Positions 56,432 through 64,000 of a DNA stretch of 64,000 nt are shown piece after piece. The notes under the pieces are model-generated. The model saw only the letters and a list, made by a program, of their open reading frames with translations. It was not told the DNA's origin and searched no databases. Numbering within the stretch: position 1 is the stretch's first letter; every line of letters starts with the position of its first letter. The DNA is from Streptomyces shenzhenensis. GTDB taxonomy: Bacteria > Actinomycetota > Actinomycetes > Streptomycetales > Streptomycetaceae. The position numbers were made by a program, and so were the translations under genes. Where the stretch lies: positions 121,810-185,809 of the forward strand of contig NZ_JAJONF010000018.1 of assembly GCF_021462265.1 (NCBI RefSeq). Direction: 5' to 3'.

Positions 56432-56829
56432 AACCACAGGATATGAGCTGATTCCCTGTTGGCCACTACCGGGCCGCCGCCCGCACGGCAAGGATGAAGC
56501 CGTCCGGAAAACGGCCGACACGTTCAAAATGTCGCGATCTCCAGGCGCGATCGGCACAGTGGTGACATGGATTCCGTCGCTTCCCGCGGGACCAGCACGC
56601 ACATACCGTTCAGGGCCGAATCGCGCCATCGAGAGCGGACGGGCGACGGCAGTCGGCTCTGATCAACCCTGCACGAGGGTTCACGTGTACGGCGCCTCAC
56701 GCGGGCGCGCCGAGCCGACGAGGACGAGGACCCGCAGCCGGTTCACCACCCCGCGTCCAGGCCGTGAGGGGCCCGCGGATTCGCCCGGCTCCTCCCCCGA
56801 ATCGATATCCAGAGCAGTAAGGACCCACC
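56432..56829. other. Gap between LysR and DUF4331 genes
   Basis: The 398 bp between the divergent genes probably hold both promoters and LysR binding sites. I see no convincing gene, strong hairpin or repeat. Confidence 0.4.
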
Positions 56830-57852
56830 ATGTCCCACCATCTCGACACTCCGCTCGCGGCCCAGAATGGGCAACTGTTCATCGATGACGTGTATGTCTT
56901 CCCCGGCGAGAACAGCACGGTGTTCGTCATGGACGTCAATTCCGACATCACTGGCGTCTACGCCCAGCCCGGGTTCCACCCGGAGGCACGCTACGAATTC
57001 AAAGTTCATTTCGACGGCGCGGACTTCGAGACCCTGACCTACCGGGTCTCCTTCGGCGAACCCGACCCGGACGACCGGCAGACCCTGCGGCTGCACGTCC
57101 TGACCGGGGACGAGGCGCGCGAAGACTCCGCCGAGGGAAACCTCGTGCTGGAGGGCCGCACCGGTGAGACGGCCGCTGCCGACGGCACCCGCATCTGGGC
57201 GGGGCGCGTCTCCGACTCGTTCTACATCGACCTGTCCCTGCTGGCCGTCGTCAACGGGGCGGTGGCGAAGGGAACAGCGGTGGACCTGTCGGACTGGCGC
57301 CCGCAGCAGGCGGAGAACAGCTTCACCGGCACCACCGTGGAATCCATCGTGCTGGAGGTGTCCCACGACCACCCGCGACTGCGACCCGGGGCCCGCACGG
57401 GCGTGTGGTGCGCGACCAAGCTGGCCACCGACGCCGGCGGATGGCGACAGATCAACCGCGGCGGGCACCCGATGATGTGGCCGGTCTTCTGGCCCGGCGA
57501 CACCGACTTCACCAACCCCGCCAACACGCGGCACCCCTCCGAGGATCTCGCCGCCGCCGGCGAGCTCATCGCCGGCCAGGTCGCCGCCGTCGTAGCAGCC
57601 ACCGGGACCTGCGCCGATCCCGACGGCTACGGCCGGACCGTGGCCCGACAGCTGTTCCCGGATGTGCTGCCCTACGTCGTCGGAACCCCCGCCACGTACG
57701 GCTTCGCCACCCGCAACGGCCGGACCCTGGCCGACAACGCGCCCGAGGCGATGCTCTCCCTCGTGACCAACACGGCCGTACCGTCAGGGCTCAAGCCGTC
57801 TGTCGCGCAACATTCACGGGCGGACAGCTTCCCCTACGTCGTGCCCGCCTGA
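56830..57852 (+). CDS. DUF4331 family protein
   Basis: The 340-residue protein starts MSHHLDTPLAAQNGQLFIDD, the family signature, followed by VYVFPGENSTVFVMDVNSD, RYEFKVHFDGADFETLTYRV, SDSFYIDLSLLAVV and HPMMWPVFWPGDTDFTNPAN. DUF4331 proteins have no settled function; many are predicted exported beta-rich proteins, but this one has no signal peptide. It is possibly regulated by the divergent LysR protein. Confidence 0.9.
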   Translation: MSHHLDTPLAAQNGQLFIDDVYVFPGENSTVFVMDVNSDITGVYAQPGFHPEARYEFKVHFDGADFETLTYRVSFGEPDPDDRQTLRLHVLTGDEAREDSAEGNLVLEGRTGETAAADGTRIWAGRVSDSFYIDLSLLAVVNGAVAKGTAVDLSDWRPQQAENSFTGTTVESIVLEVSHDHPRLRPGARTGVWCATKLATDAGGWRQINRGGHPMMWPVFWPGDTDFTNPANTRHPSEDLAAAGELIAGQVAAVVAATGTCADPDGYGRTVARQLFPDVLPYVVGTPATYGFATRNGRTLADNAPEAMLSLVTNTAVPSGLKPSVAQHSRADSFPYVVPA

Positions 57853-58035
57853 CCGTCGCCTTCCGCATCACCTCGGGAAGCGAAACCCACCGCCCCGCCG
57901 GAGGCATCGTCTTTGACCGGCAGCCGGCCTGTGCCACCTGCTCGGCTCCCGCACCGTGTCCATCCATACCGGGCCGGACGAGGTTCGGGGGGCGGCAGCG
58001 GCGTCCGAGACGATGCAGGAGCGCAACAGCCCCCT

Positions 58036-58139
58036 CGCGTGCCCACTCGAAGCCGGCGCCGGACCCGCGTTCTCGACCGTCAGGGGAAGCGACCTCTTGC
58101 CGGTCGGGCCGATCTGGATGTGGGTGTCCATCTGCGGGC
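58036..58139 (+). repeat. 104-bp direct repeat, copy A
   Basis: The segment matches 61571-61674 at about 94% with no gaps. Both copies share the block GGTCGGGCCGATCTGGATGT and end at CTGCGGGC. On the minus strand it encodes MDTHIQIGPTGKRSLPLTVE and following residues. Copy A lies about 490 bp before the decayed integrase. The rest of 57853-58274 shows no gene. Confidence 0.85.
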
Positions 58140-58274
58140 CCGGCCCGGCGGGGCCACATCCACCGCGCACCCGGGCGGAGAGGGGCCGAATGGTCCCGGG
58201 GCTGCCGCGATCGGCCCTCTGCACGGGCCGACCGTCATCTCGTCCAACCTGTGGCATCAGCGCACGCTGGCAGC

Positions 58275-58595
58275 ATGACAGTCAATCAGATACCTCCAGG
58301 CAACGGGTCATGGCACCTGAAAGGCTTCATGATCCTCACTCCGTCACAGGTCAAGGTCGCAGCGGGAGAAGAGTTCACCTCGTGCGTGGCCGTGTGGCCC
58401 GCGGGTCCGCGGCACGTCGTGAGCGCGTCCGCACCCGCCGGGTCAGACCTGCAAGTCAAGGTGAAGGGCCACAGGGTGACGGTCACCGGGCGTCTTGAGC
58501 GTGCAGGTGAGCAGTACACCGTCCACGTGACGGTACGGGACGGCACGGACATCGCGCACGACACGCTGACCATCGAGGCCTCTGACATGCACTGA
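58275..58595 (+). CDS. Small Ig-like protein of unknown function
   Basis: The 106-residue protein (MTVNQIPPGNGSWHLKGFMI) has alternating hydrophobic strands (VKVAAGEEFTSCVAVWPAG, LQVKVKGHRVTVTGRLE, YTVHVTVRDGTDIAHDTLTI) typical of an Ig/cadherin-like beta-sandwich. There is no signal peptide. It sits between copy A of the repeat and the decayed integrase and probably arrived with the element. Function unknown. Confidence 0.65.
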   Translation: MTVNQIPPGNGSWHLKGFMILTPSQVKVAAGEEFTSCVAVWPAGPRHVVSASAPAGSDLQVKVKGHRVTVTGRLERAGEQYTVHVTVRDGTDIAHDTLTIEASDMH

Positions 58596-58624
58596 ACGGC
58601 AGCGCCGTCCGTCCACTCCGCTCC

Positions 58625-59400
58625 TTGGGGAAACAAGAAACGAGGCGTAAGACAACTGACCGCCGCAGTGCCTCAGTTGAGTCCGAGTGTTCGGAGGCTG
58701 ACTTGGCGCTCTTGGAGGACCTGAAGAAAGCAGAAGCGCTCCTGCCCGACGACGCGCCGCGCGCTGCTGTCGGTCCGTCTGCCGGTACTCACCGAGGAGA
58801 CGACCTCACCCGTCCGCCAGGAACTGGACCTCCGCATCATGGCCCGCGAACGCGGCTGCCGAGTCGTGGGCGTCGCCAGCGACCTCAACATGTCGGCGAC
58901 GAAGGTCCCGCCGTGGAAGCGCAAGGAACTGGGTGACTGGCTCAACAACCGGGCGCCGGAGTTCGACGAGCTGCTCTTCTGGAAGCTGGACCGCTTCGTA
59001 CGACATCTGTCCGACCTCAGCACCATGATCGACTGGTGCTCGAAATACCGGAAGAGCCTCGTCTCCAAGAACGACTCCATCGACCTGACCACGACGGCCG
59101 GGAAGATCATGGTCACGACCGTTGGCGGCATCGCCGAGACCGAGGCGGCCAACACCAGCACCCGTGTGGCGAGCCTCTGGGAGTACACAAAGACCCAGAC
59201 AGACTGGATCTCGGGGAAGCCCGCGTTCGGATACGAGACGGCCGCGGACGAGGACGGCAAGGTCATCCTGGTCATCAACCCGACGGCGCACAGGGCACTC
59301 CACTGGTGCCGAGCGGCCCGCCTCGGCACGTCGCATGGCCAAAATTCTTGTCCGTGCCGGCATCCGCGGGGACGGCCTCACCGCGTCGACAGTTCGTCCC
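58625..59400 (+). pseudogene. Decayed large serine integrase
   Basis: The remnant is a close relative of the intact integrase at 61715. It begins at a TTG (MGKQETRRKTTDRR...), is in frame through ADLALLEDLKKAEALLPDDA, then shifts frame near 58763. It resumes in another frame as RLPVLTEETTSPVRQELDLR and ELGDWLNNRAPEFDELLFWK, and shifts again near 59310 (MAKILVRAGIRGDGLTASTV). After that the similarity ends, so the DNA-binding part is missing. The position of the catalytic serine (RLS in the intact copy) is proline (RLP). Confidence 0.9.
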
Positions 59401-59491
59401 GAACAGGTCACTTGGCTTACCCCCGGTCCCGCCCGACCCGTGGTGCCACGTGACCCCTCGGTCACGGTTCGCCGTTCTGCGGACCGGCCCG

Positions 59492-60085
59492 TCACCCCAG
59501 AAGGTGGGCAAGTGATTCGCCGTCGATCGGATAAGGACGTTCCGGTGGCAGCAGGCGGGTCGCGGAGGTCGGGTCACCGTTCCTGACGAGGGCGTGGATG
59601 TCGTGGGCGAGCGGGGTCACGTCGCGGATGGCGACCGTCCACTCGTCCGCGTAGCGCCGTACGGCCTCACCGGAGAGTCCCAGTTGCAGGGACCGGTACG
59701 GCAGAGGCTGGAGGTGCAGGTCCCGTTCGGGGTCCCACTGGACGCGAGCAGGCGCGTTCTTCAACTGGCGCTGCCAGGCAGCCCGGTCGGGGTGCACTCC
59801 GCGGACGTAGCTCGACAGGCACGCGTGGCGCAGTGCCCACTCGAAGCCGTCCCGGCTGATCTCGACAGCGAGGACGGTCTCCTGCCCCTCCTTGGCACCC
59901 CAACCGCAGCGGTACATCATCCACCGGAACGATGGCTTGATCCACGTCATCCTGTCGCGTTTCCACACGGCGGGGAAACGGCCCTCCTGGACGGCGGGCA
60001 GGCCGATTTCCGGGGCGTATGCCTGGTAAACGGTGACTGTGGATGTCGTGTGCAGCGCGCGGATCCTGTGCTGAGGTTCGTCCAT
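59492..60085 (-). CDS. DUF4291 family protein
   Basis: Start at 60085 (MDEPQHRIRALHTTSTVTVY) gives 197 residues; an in-frame ATG at 60127 would extend it. The family hallmarks are present: YQAYAPEIGLPAVQEGRF, MTWIKPSFRWMMYRCGWGAK, EGQETVLAVEISRDGFEWAL. DUF4291 is widespread but uncharacterised. It lies between the two integrases with other accessory genes. Confidence 0.9.
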   Translation of the reverse strand: MDEPQHRIRALHTTSTVTVYQAYAPEIGLPAVQEGRFPAVWKRDRMTWIKPSFRWMMYRCGWGAKEGQETVLAVEISRDGFEWALRHACLSSYVRGVHPDRAAWQRQLKNAPARVQWDPERDLHLQPLPYRSLQLGLSGEAVRRYADEWTVAIRDVTPLAHDIHALVRNGDPTSATRLLPPERPYPIDGESLAHLLG

Positions 60086-60151
60086 GACGTACAGGGTGGG
60101 GCTCCTGGATCCCTGCCAGCCATTCATTTTCGAACGCGACTGGTGCCGTGT

Positions 60152-60895
60152 ATGGGGCTTGCAGAGCTTGAGAGTTCAGGCGAGGACCACTTCAATGGCG
60201 CAGTGACGATGGCGCTGACAGATCCTACGAGAAGCATTGCCGGACGGGCCTCACTGGACGACGTCATTGCGGAGCTGTCCCGGCACAGGCCGGTCTTCCA
60301 CTCCGAAGCCGACCTTCAGCACAGTTTTGCCCGGGTCCTCTGGGAGTTGGCGCCGGACGTGCACTCGCGGCTTGAGGTGCCGCAGCGGGGGCCGGGTAAG
60401 ACCGAGTATCTGGACCTCCAGTGCCTCGGGCCTGAGGGCCGCACTGCCATCGAATTCAAGTACTTCACCCGAGGTTGGACCGGCAAGGCCGGCACTCCGG
60501 TCGAGGACTACGCCCTGAAAGCACACGGCGCCACCGACCTTGCCCGCCTGCACTTCGTTCGGGACATAGCGAGGCTGGAGCGCTTCTGCAGTCGGCCCGA
60601 TCAGAACGGTCTTGCCCTCATGCTGTCCAACGAGACGTCCCTGTGGGCTCCGCCGGCCCCTGGCCGCCGACGTACTCGGGATCACGACTTCCGGATTCAC
60701 CACGGGCGGGGACTCGCGGGGACGCTGCTCTGGGCCGAGGGGACCTATGAGCCGAACACCTGCAGTCTGCGAGGTACGTACCCCCTCAAGTGGGAGACGT
60801 ACTCCGAGCAGAGCGGAGCAGGCGGAGAGTTCCGCTACCTGGCGGTGTTCATCGGTTCATCGGCAGGCGGAGTCGATGACGCCACGAGTGCGTAG
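60152..60895 (+). CDS. PD-(D/E)XK nuclease-like protein
   Basis: Start ATG at 60152 gives 247 residues; ATG at 60209 is a shorter option. The core EYLDLQCLGPEGRTAIEFKY has Asp88 and Glu101-x-Lys103 in the spacing of PD-(D/E)XK nucleases, with a further acidic residue in SEADLQHSFARVLWEL (Glu52). The C-terminal half is basic and Trp/His-rich. Such proteins are often defence or restriction nucleases. No partner gene such as a methyltransferase is next to it. It is divergent from DUF4291 and converges on the two unknown genes. Confidence 0.7.
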   Translation: MGLAELESSGEDHFNGAVTMALTDPTRSIAGRASLDDVIAELSRHRPVFHSEADLQHSFARVLWELAPDVHSRLEVPQRGPGKTEYLDLQCLGPEGRTAIEFKYFTRGWTGKAGTPVEDYALKAHGATDLARLHFVRDIARLERFCSRPDQNGLALMLSNETSLWAPPAPGRRRTRDHDFRIHHGRGLAGTLLWAEGTYEPNTCSLRGTYPLKWETYSEQSGAGGEFRYLAVFIGSSAGGVDDATSA

Positions 60896-60907
60896 CTGGC
60901 TCGTGGA

Positions 60908-61336
60908 TCACTCTGCGAAGCGCAACGAGTAGTCGCGAAAGATGACTCGCAGTCCGTCGCGCTCTGCATCGCGGTCCTGCAGAAAGTCTTCCAGGAACTG
61001 AAACAGGGCCTTTACCGCCCTGCGGTCCTGTTCCTCGTCCAGGCCTCGATGGCCGAAGGATCCCGAGGCTCCCGGCACTGCGAGCTCTGTTATGAGGCTC
61101 GACCACACAAAACTGCTCTGCCGCCCCAGCTTGAGGAGCAGCCACTCCCGGAAGCCGAGCAGCGCGCTGCCCTGGGTCCCCGCGTCATAGCCGTAGAGGT
61201 AAGTCACGTAGTTGCCGTAGGAACCATCCAGGCCGTACATGCCGGGCCGTGTCCTGACCAGCTCCAGGTGTTCCCTGAAGCTGAACTCACCAGCGCGACG
61301 ATCACCGAACCCGGCCATCGGCAAGGGGTCAGTCAT
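60908..61336 (-). CDS. Hypothetical protein, coupled to upstream gene
   Basis: The 142-residue protein (MTDPLPMAGFGDRRAGEFSF) contains FREHLELVRTRPGMYGLDGS, YVTYLYGYDAGTQGSALLGF and REWLLLKLGRQSSFVW. No family is recognised. The aromatic pattern suggests a compact globular protein. Its ATG overlaps the preceding gene's stop by 4 bp. Confidence 0.75.
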   Translation of the reverse strand: MTDPLPMAGFGDRRAGEFSFREHLELVRTRPGMYGLDGSYGNYVTYLYGYDAGTQGSALLGFREWLLLKLGRQSSFVWSSLITELAVPGASGSFGHRGLDEEQDRRAVKALFQFLEDFLQDRDAERDGLRVIFRDYSLRFAE

Positions 61337-61563
61337 CCGTGGGAGCCGGAGCGGGCCCCGTCGGGCAGGACGCTCCCCAGTTCGTCCCGGAAGGGGTACT
61401 TAACTTGGCCCCCGTCCCACCCAACCCGCAGTGCCCGCCGGGAGGGACCCGACGGCGCCGGTGGGCGAGAACGAGGAAGGCTCACCTCAGCCAACGCCGC
61501 AGCCACCTCTTCCCCGCTCGCCCCCGCCAACGCCTCAACCACCCGATCGGGTGCCTCGCTCAC
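61333..61563 (-). CDS. Small hypothetical protein (76 aa)
   Basis: It starts at a GTG (61563; MSEAPDRVVEALAGASGEEV) two bases after the stop of a tiny minus-strand ORF encoded by repeat copy B, and overlaps the next gene by 4 bp. The sequence has an N-terminal amphipathic helix and RRALRVGWDGGQVKYPFRDE. No family is recognised. Confidence 0.55.
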   Translation of the reverse strand: MSEAPDRVVEALAGASGEEVAAALAEVSLPRSRPPAPSGPSRRALRVGWDGGQVKYPFRDELGSVLPDGARSGSHG

Positions 61564-61570
61564 CTCAGTG

Positions 61571-61674
61571 CGCGTGCCCGCTCGCAGCCGGCGCCGGACC
61601 CGCGTTCTTGACCGTCAGGGGAAGCAACTTCTTCCCGGTCGGGCCGATCTGGATGTGGGTGTCCATCTGCGGGC
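61571..61674 (+). repeat. 104-bp direct repeat, copy B
   Basis: It is about 94% identical to copy A (58036-58139) and ends 40 bp before the intact integrase start. On the minus strand it encodes MDTHIQIGPTGKKLLPLTVK, ending SGHAH and a stop; the substitutions between copies are mostly non-synonymous in that frame. Its position beside int suggests att-related or promoter DNA. Confidence 0.85.
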
Positions 61675-61693
61675 GTATGGAAAAACTTGCAAA

Positions 61694-61710
61694 ACCAGCT
61701 CTACGCTGGT
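61694..61710 (+). promoter_or_regulatory. Inverted repeat before integrase start
   Basis: ACCAGC-tctac-GCTGGT lies 4 bp before the integrase ATG, occupying the place of a ribosome-binding site. It could be an operator or a translation-blocking hairpin. Confidence 0.45.
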
Positions 61711-61714
61711 CAGC

Positions 61715-63328
61715 ATGGGGAAACGAGGACAGCGACGGCTCGCGGCAGAGCGAGCGACGTACAACGTGGAAGCCGAGTGGACCGAGGCCGACCTAGCTCT
61801 GTTAGAGGAGCTGAAGCGGGCCGAGGCTCTGTTACCCGAGGACGCTCCTCGGGCTCTCCTGTCCGTCCGCTTGTCTGTGTTGACGGATGACACGACATCA
61901 CCGGTACGGCAGGAACTTGACCTTCGCATCCTTGCCAGGGAGCGGGGCTGTCGAGTCGTCGGCGTCGCCTCGGACCTGAACGTGTCGGCCACCAAGGTGC
62001 CGCCGTGGAAGAGGAAGGAACTCGGGGACTGGCTGAACAACCGCTCCCCCGAGTTCGACGAGATCCTGTTCTGGAAGCTCGACCGCTTCGTACGCCGTCT
62101 CTCCGACCTCTCGACGATGATCGAGTGGAGCCTGAGGCGCGGGAAGAACCTTGTCTCGAAGAACGACAGCCTCGATCTCACGACGACGGCCGGGAAGATC
62201 ATGGTCACGATCATCGGCGGCATCGCTGAGATCGAAGCGGCCAACACCTCTACCCGGGTCACGAGCCTGTGGGACTACGCGAAGTCGCAGGAAGACTGGA
62301 TCATCGGCAAGCCGACATATGGCTACGTCACCGACGAGGACGACTCGGGGAAGCTCGTTCTCGTCATCGACCCCGAAGCGCACAAAGCACTGCACTGGGC
62401 TCGACGTATGGCCCTTCGAGGGCGCTCCGCCCGGTTCATGGTTCGCTGCCTGAAGCGGTCCGGCCTCATGAGTCAGGGGCTCACTGTGGCAACGCTTCAC
62501 CGCCGGCTCCGAAACCCTGCGCTTCTCGGCTACCGAGTAGAGGAGGACAAACAAGGAGGGCAACGACGTTCGAAGCCGATCCTCGGCAAGGACGGCAGAC
62601 CGATCAAGGTTGCTCCCCCGATCTTCACCGACGAGGAGTTCGAGACCCTGGGTGCCGCTCTCGACAAGCGCAAGAAGAACCAGCCTCCACGCCGTGTCGG
62701 CGGAGTGACCCAGTTCCTCGGCGTCCTCTTGTGCGCCGACTGCAAGACGAACATGACCGTACACATCACGAACAACGAGTTCGGCACCTACCACTACCTG
62801 CGGTGCCGCAACTGTAAGAGTGGCGGACTCGGTGCACCCAACCCCCAGCAGGTCTACGAGCGCCTTGTGGAAGACGTGCTCAAAGTCCTCGGTGACTTCC
62901 CGGTCCAGGTTCGCCAGTACGCCGAGGGCGCCGAGGTCCGGCGCGAGATCAAGCGCCTTCAAGAGTCCATCGCCCTCTACATGAAGGAGCTCGAACCGGG
63001 AGGCCGGTACACGAAGACCCGGTTCACGAAGGAGCAGGCAGAGACGACGTTGGACAAACTCATCGGCGAGTTGGAGGCCATCGACCCCGACACAGCGAAG
63101 GACCGATGGGTCAACGTCCACGGCGGTAAGACCTTCCGCGAGCACTGGCAAGAAGGCGGCATGGAAGCCATGACCGCAGACCTGTACCGAGTCGGCATTC
63201 GATGCGAGGTCACCCGCACGAAGGTGCCCAAGGTGCGAGCCCCGAAGATTCACCTTCGTCTCCTGATTCCGAAGGACGTACGCGAACGACTGGTGCTCCG
63301 AGAGGACGACTTCGCGGAAGCCCTCTGA
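61715..63328 (+). CDS. Large serine recombinase (intact integrase)
   Basis: Start ATG at 61715 (MGKRGQRRLAAERATY) gives 537 residues. A 45-residue N-terminal helical extension precedes the resolvase domain with catalytic serine in LSVRLSVLTDDTTSPVRQ, then GVASDLNVSATKVPP, FWKLDRFVRRLSDL and IGGIAEIEAANTSTRV. The Recombinase domain (RSARFMVRCLKRSGLMSQG; LHRRLRNPALLGYRVEED) follows, then a zinc ribbon (CADCKTNMTV...YLRCRNCKSGG) and a C-terminal coiled coil (RREIKRLQESIALYMKELEP). It should integrate and excise the element that includes the repSA gene at the window edge. Confidence 0.95.
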   Translation: MGKRGQRRLAAERATYNVEAEWTEADLALLEELKRAEALLPEDAPRALLSVRLSVLTDDTTSPVRQELDLRILARERGCRVVGVASDLNVSATKVPPWKRKELGDWLNNRSPEFDEILFWKLDRFVRRLSDLSTMIEWSLRRGKNLVSKNDSLDLTTTAGKIMVTIIGGIAEIEAANTSTRVTSLWDYAKSQEDWIIGKPTYGYVTDEDDSGKLVLVIDPEAHKALHWARRMALRGRSARFMVRCLKRSGLMSQGLTVATLHRRLRNPALLGYRVEEDKQGGQRRSKPILGKDGRPIKVAPPIFTDEEFETLGAALDKRKKNQPPRRVGGVTQFLGVLLCADCKTNMTVHITNNEFGTYHYLRCRNCKSGGLGAPNPQQVYERLVEDVLKVLGDFPVQVRQYAEGAEVRREIKRLQESIALYMKELEPGGRYTKTRFTKEQAETTLDKLIGELEAIDPDTAKDRWVNVHGGKTFREHWQEGGMEAMTADLYRVGIRCEVTRTKVPKVRAPKIHLRLLIPKDVRERLVLREDDFAEAL

Positions 63329-63355
63329 CACAGTCCGCACAACCAACTCACGAGC

Positions 63356-63393
63356 GAAGCCGCCTTCCCGAGGCATACGGGGGAGGCGGCTTC
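63356..63393. terminator. Hairpin between converging integrase and repSA region
   Basis: The arms GAAGCCGCCTTCCC and GGGAGGCGGCTTC pair downstream of the integrase stop. Confidence 0.7.
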
Positions 63394-63534
63394 TCGTCTT
63401 ACTCGAACCAGGAGGCAGGATCAAACGGTGATTCCGTGCCGTCGTTGTCCACGATCACAATCTCACTTTCGATCATGCTCATAGCCCTGCCGTCCGAGCA
63501 GCGAGGCGGAGCGAAACGCGCAGGCTGCCGAGGT

Positions 63535-64000
63535 TCAGGATCGGGAAGAGCGGTTATTGGCTCCACCACCTTCCTGACTCGCCTCCGTTCCGAGCCGCCG
63601 GGAGTCCCCAAGGTCTTCGGCGATCCCGGCGGCGATGAGGGCCGCGCCGGGGGTGTGGCCGGAGCCGACGTAGCGCCAGTGCCGTTCGGTGATCGTGTCG
63701 GGGGTCTCGGTGTGGCCCATGTGGTGGGCGCGTTCCGCGCGGAGCGCTGCGTACGTCGTTGAGTAGGCGCGGGATTTGGTGAGGATGTGGCCCCGGTAGC
63801 CGAGGGTGTGAGTCCAGTCCCGGAGACGGAGTGGCGCGTACTCGGGGAGGCCGCCGAGGTGCCAGCAGGCCCGCATGAGGGTGCGAACGTGTCCACTGAC
63901 GGGTACTGACTCGATGTTCGCCCGGTCGGTGACGGAATGGTCGGTGCCAGCGCCTGTCTCGCTGGCTCCCTTTGTGACGTATTTGGCGACGTACGCGGCA
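63535..64000 (-). CDS. RepSA-type replication initiator (C-terminal part, continues beyond window)
   Basis: The frame is open from the window edge (AAYVAKYVTKGASETGAGTD ...), so the ATG at 63876 is internal. It reads RTLMRACWHLGGLPEYAPLR, LRDWTHTLGYRGHILTKSRA, YSTTYAALRAERA and RHWRYVGSGHTPGAALIAAG. This matches the C-terminus of the RepSA/pSAM2-type rolling-circle initiators of actinomycete integrative conjugative elements (AICEs). It converges on the integrase 206 bp away. The gap 63394-63534 has a 27-codon ORF (63399-63482) of doubtful reality. Confidence 0.85.
   Translation of the reverse strand, partial: AAYVAKYVTKGASETGAGTDHSVTDRANIESVPVSGHVRTLMRACWHLGGLPEYAPLRLRDWTHTLGYRGHILTKSRAYSTTYAALRAERAHHMGHTETPDTITERHWRYVGSGHTPGAALIAAGIAEDLGDSRRLGTEASQEGGGANNRSSRS

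Noticed and set aside
57868..58257. 129-codon minus-strand ORF across repeat copy A
   Set aside because: Only the part inside the repeat is shared with copy B; the rest is Arg/Pro/Ala-rich and unlike a protein.
59594..60151. Long N-terminal extension of the nuclease-like gene
   Set aside because: It overlaps the DUF4291 gene on the other strand and has no protein character; the real start is at 60152 or 60209.
63399..63482. 27-codon minus-strand ORF MSMIESEIVIVDNDGTESPF...
   Set aside because: Codon pattern is plausible, but it is tiny, has no clear ribosome-binding site and no known counterpart; it could be the tail of a decayed gene.

Overview
The window is high-GC actinobacterial DNA with Streptomyces gene content and order: small Zn-ribbon proteins, GTG starts, an LCP wall-polymer transferase between rsfS and nadD, and the rplU-rpmA-obg-proB-proA neighbourhood. 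It is a conserved chromosomal core bounded at both ends by integrative elements. Species was not determined.

Left edge (1-2.15 kb): the end of an integrated element, with a partial XRE regulator and a large serine integrase facing each other across a shared hairpin. The integrase abuts the 3' end of comEA, whose last codons are replaced by foreign sequence. comEA is therefore the apparent integration target, and the usual downstream gene comEC is displaced out of the window.

Core part 1 (2.1-26.6 kb): comEA, degV, a coiled-coil membrane protein, and leuS behind a leader peptide with three Leu codons and an attenuator hairpin. Next come a haem-membrane/NuoF-ferredoxin gene pair; two identical tRNA-Ala(GGC) genes flanking a mannosyltransferase, two Zn ribbons and an exporter/regulator pair; then a phosphoglycerate-mutase-like gene, rsfS, an LCP transferase (pdtA-like), nadD, small membrane proteins, an M48 peptidase, two membrane proteins sharing a motif, proA and proB.

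Core part 2 (26.7-43.2 kb): an anionic wall-polymer locus wrapped around obg-rpmA-rplU. It encodes a pyruvyl transferase, two TarS-like family 2 glycosyltransferases, a TagF/TarL-like polyol-phosphate polymerase, a fused CDP-ribitol synthase, a sulfotransferase-like protein, a dTDP-sugar epimerase-like protein and a methyltransferase. With the LCP protein this amounts to a near-complete route for making, decorating and attaching a poly(ribitol-phosphate)-like polymer (inference). Its intergenic regions are unusually AT-rich.

Core part 3 (43.6-50.4 kb): RNase E/G with low-complexity arms, a TIGR03936-type protein, a repetitive membrane protein and a DUF805 protein.

Right part (50.4-64 kb): a plastic zone with a short-repeat protein, a VOC protein, an SDR, an isochorismatase-like hydrolase, an IS3 transposase scrap, an alpha/beta hydrolase, a LysR regulator and a DUF4331 protein. 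Then come two related large serine integrases, the first frameshifted and lacking its catalytic serine, the second intact, each preceded by a copy of a 104-bp direct repeat. Between them lie DUF4291, a PD-(D/E)XK nuclease-like protein and two overlapping unknown genes. The window ends inside a RepSA-type replication initiator, so an AICE-like element continues to the right.
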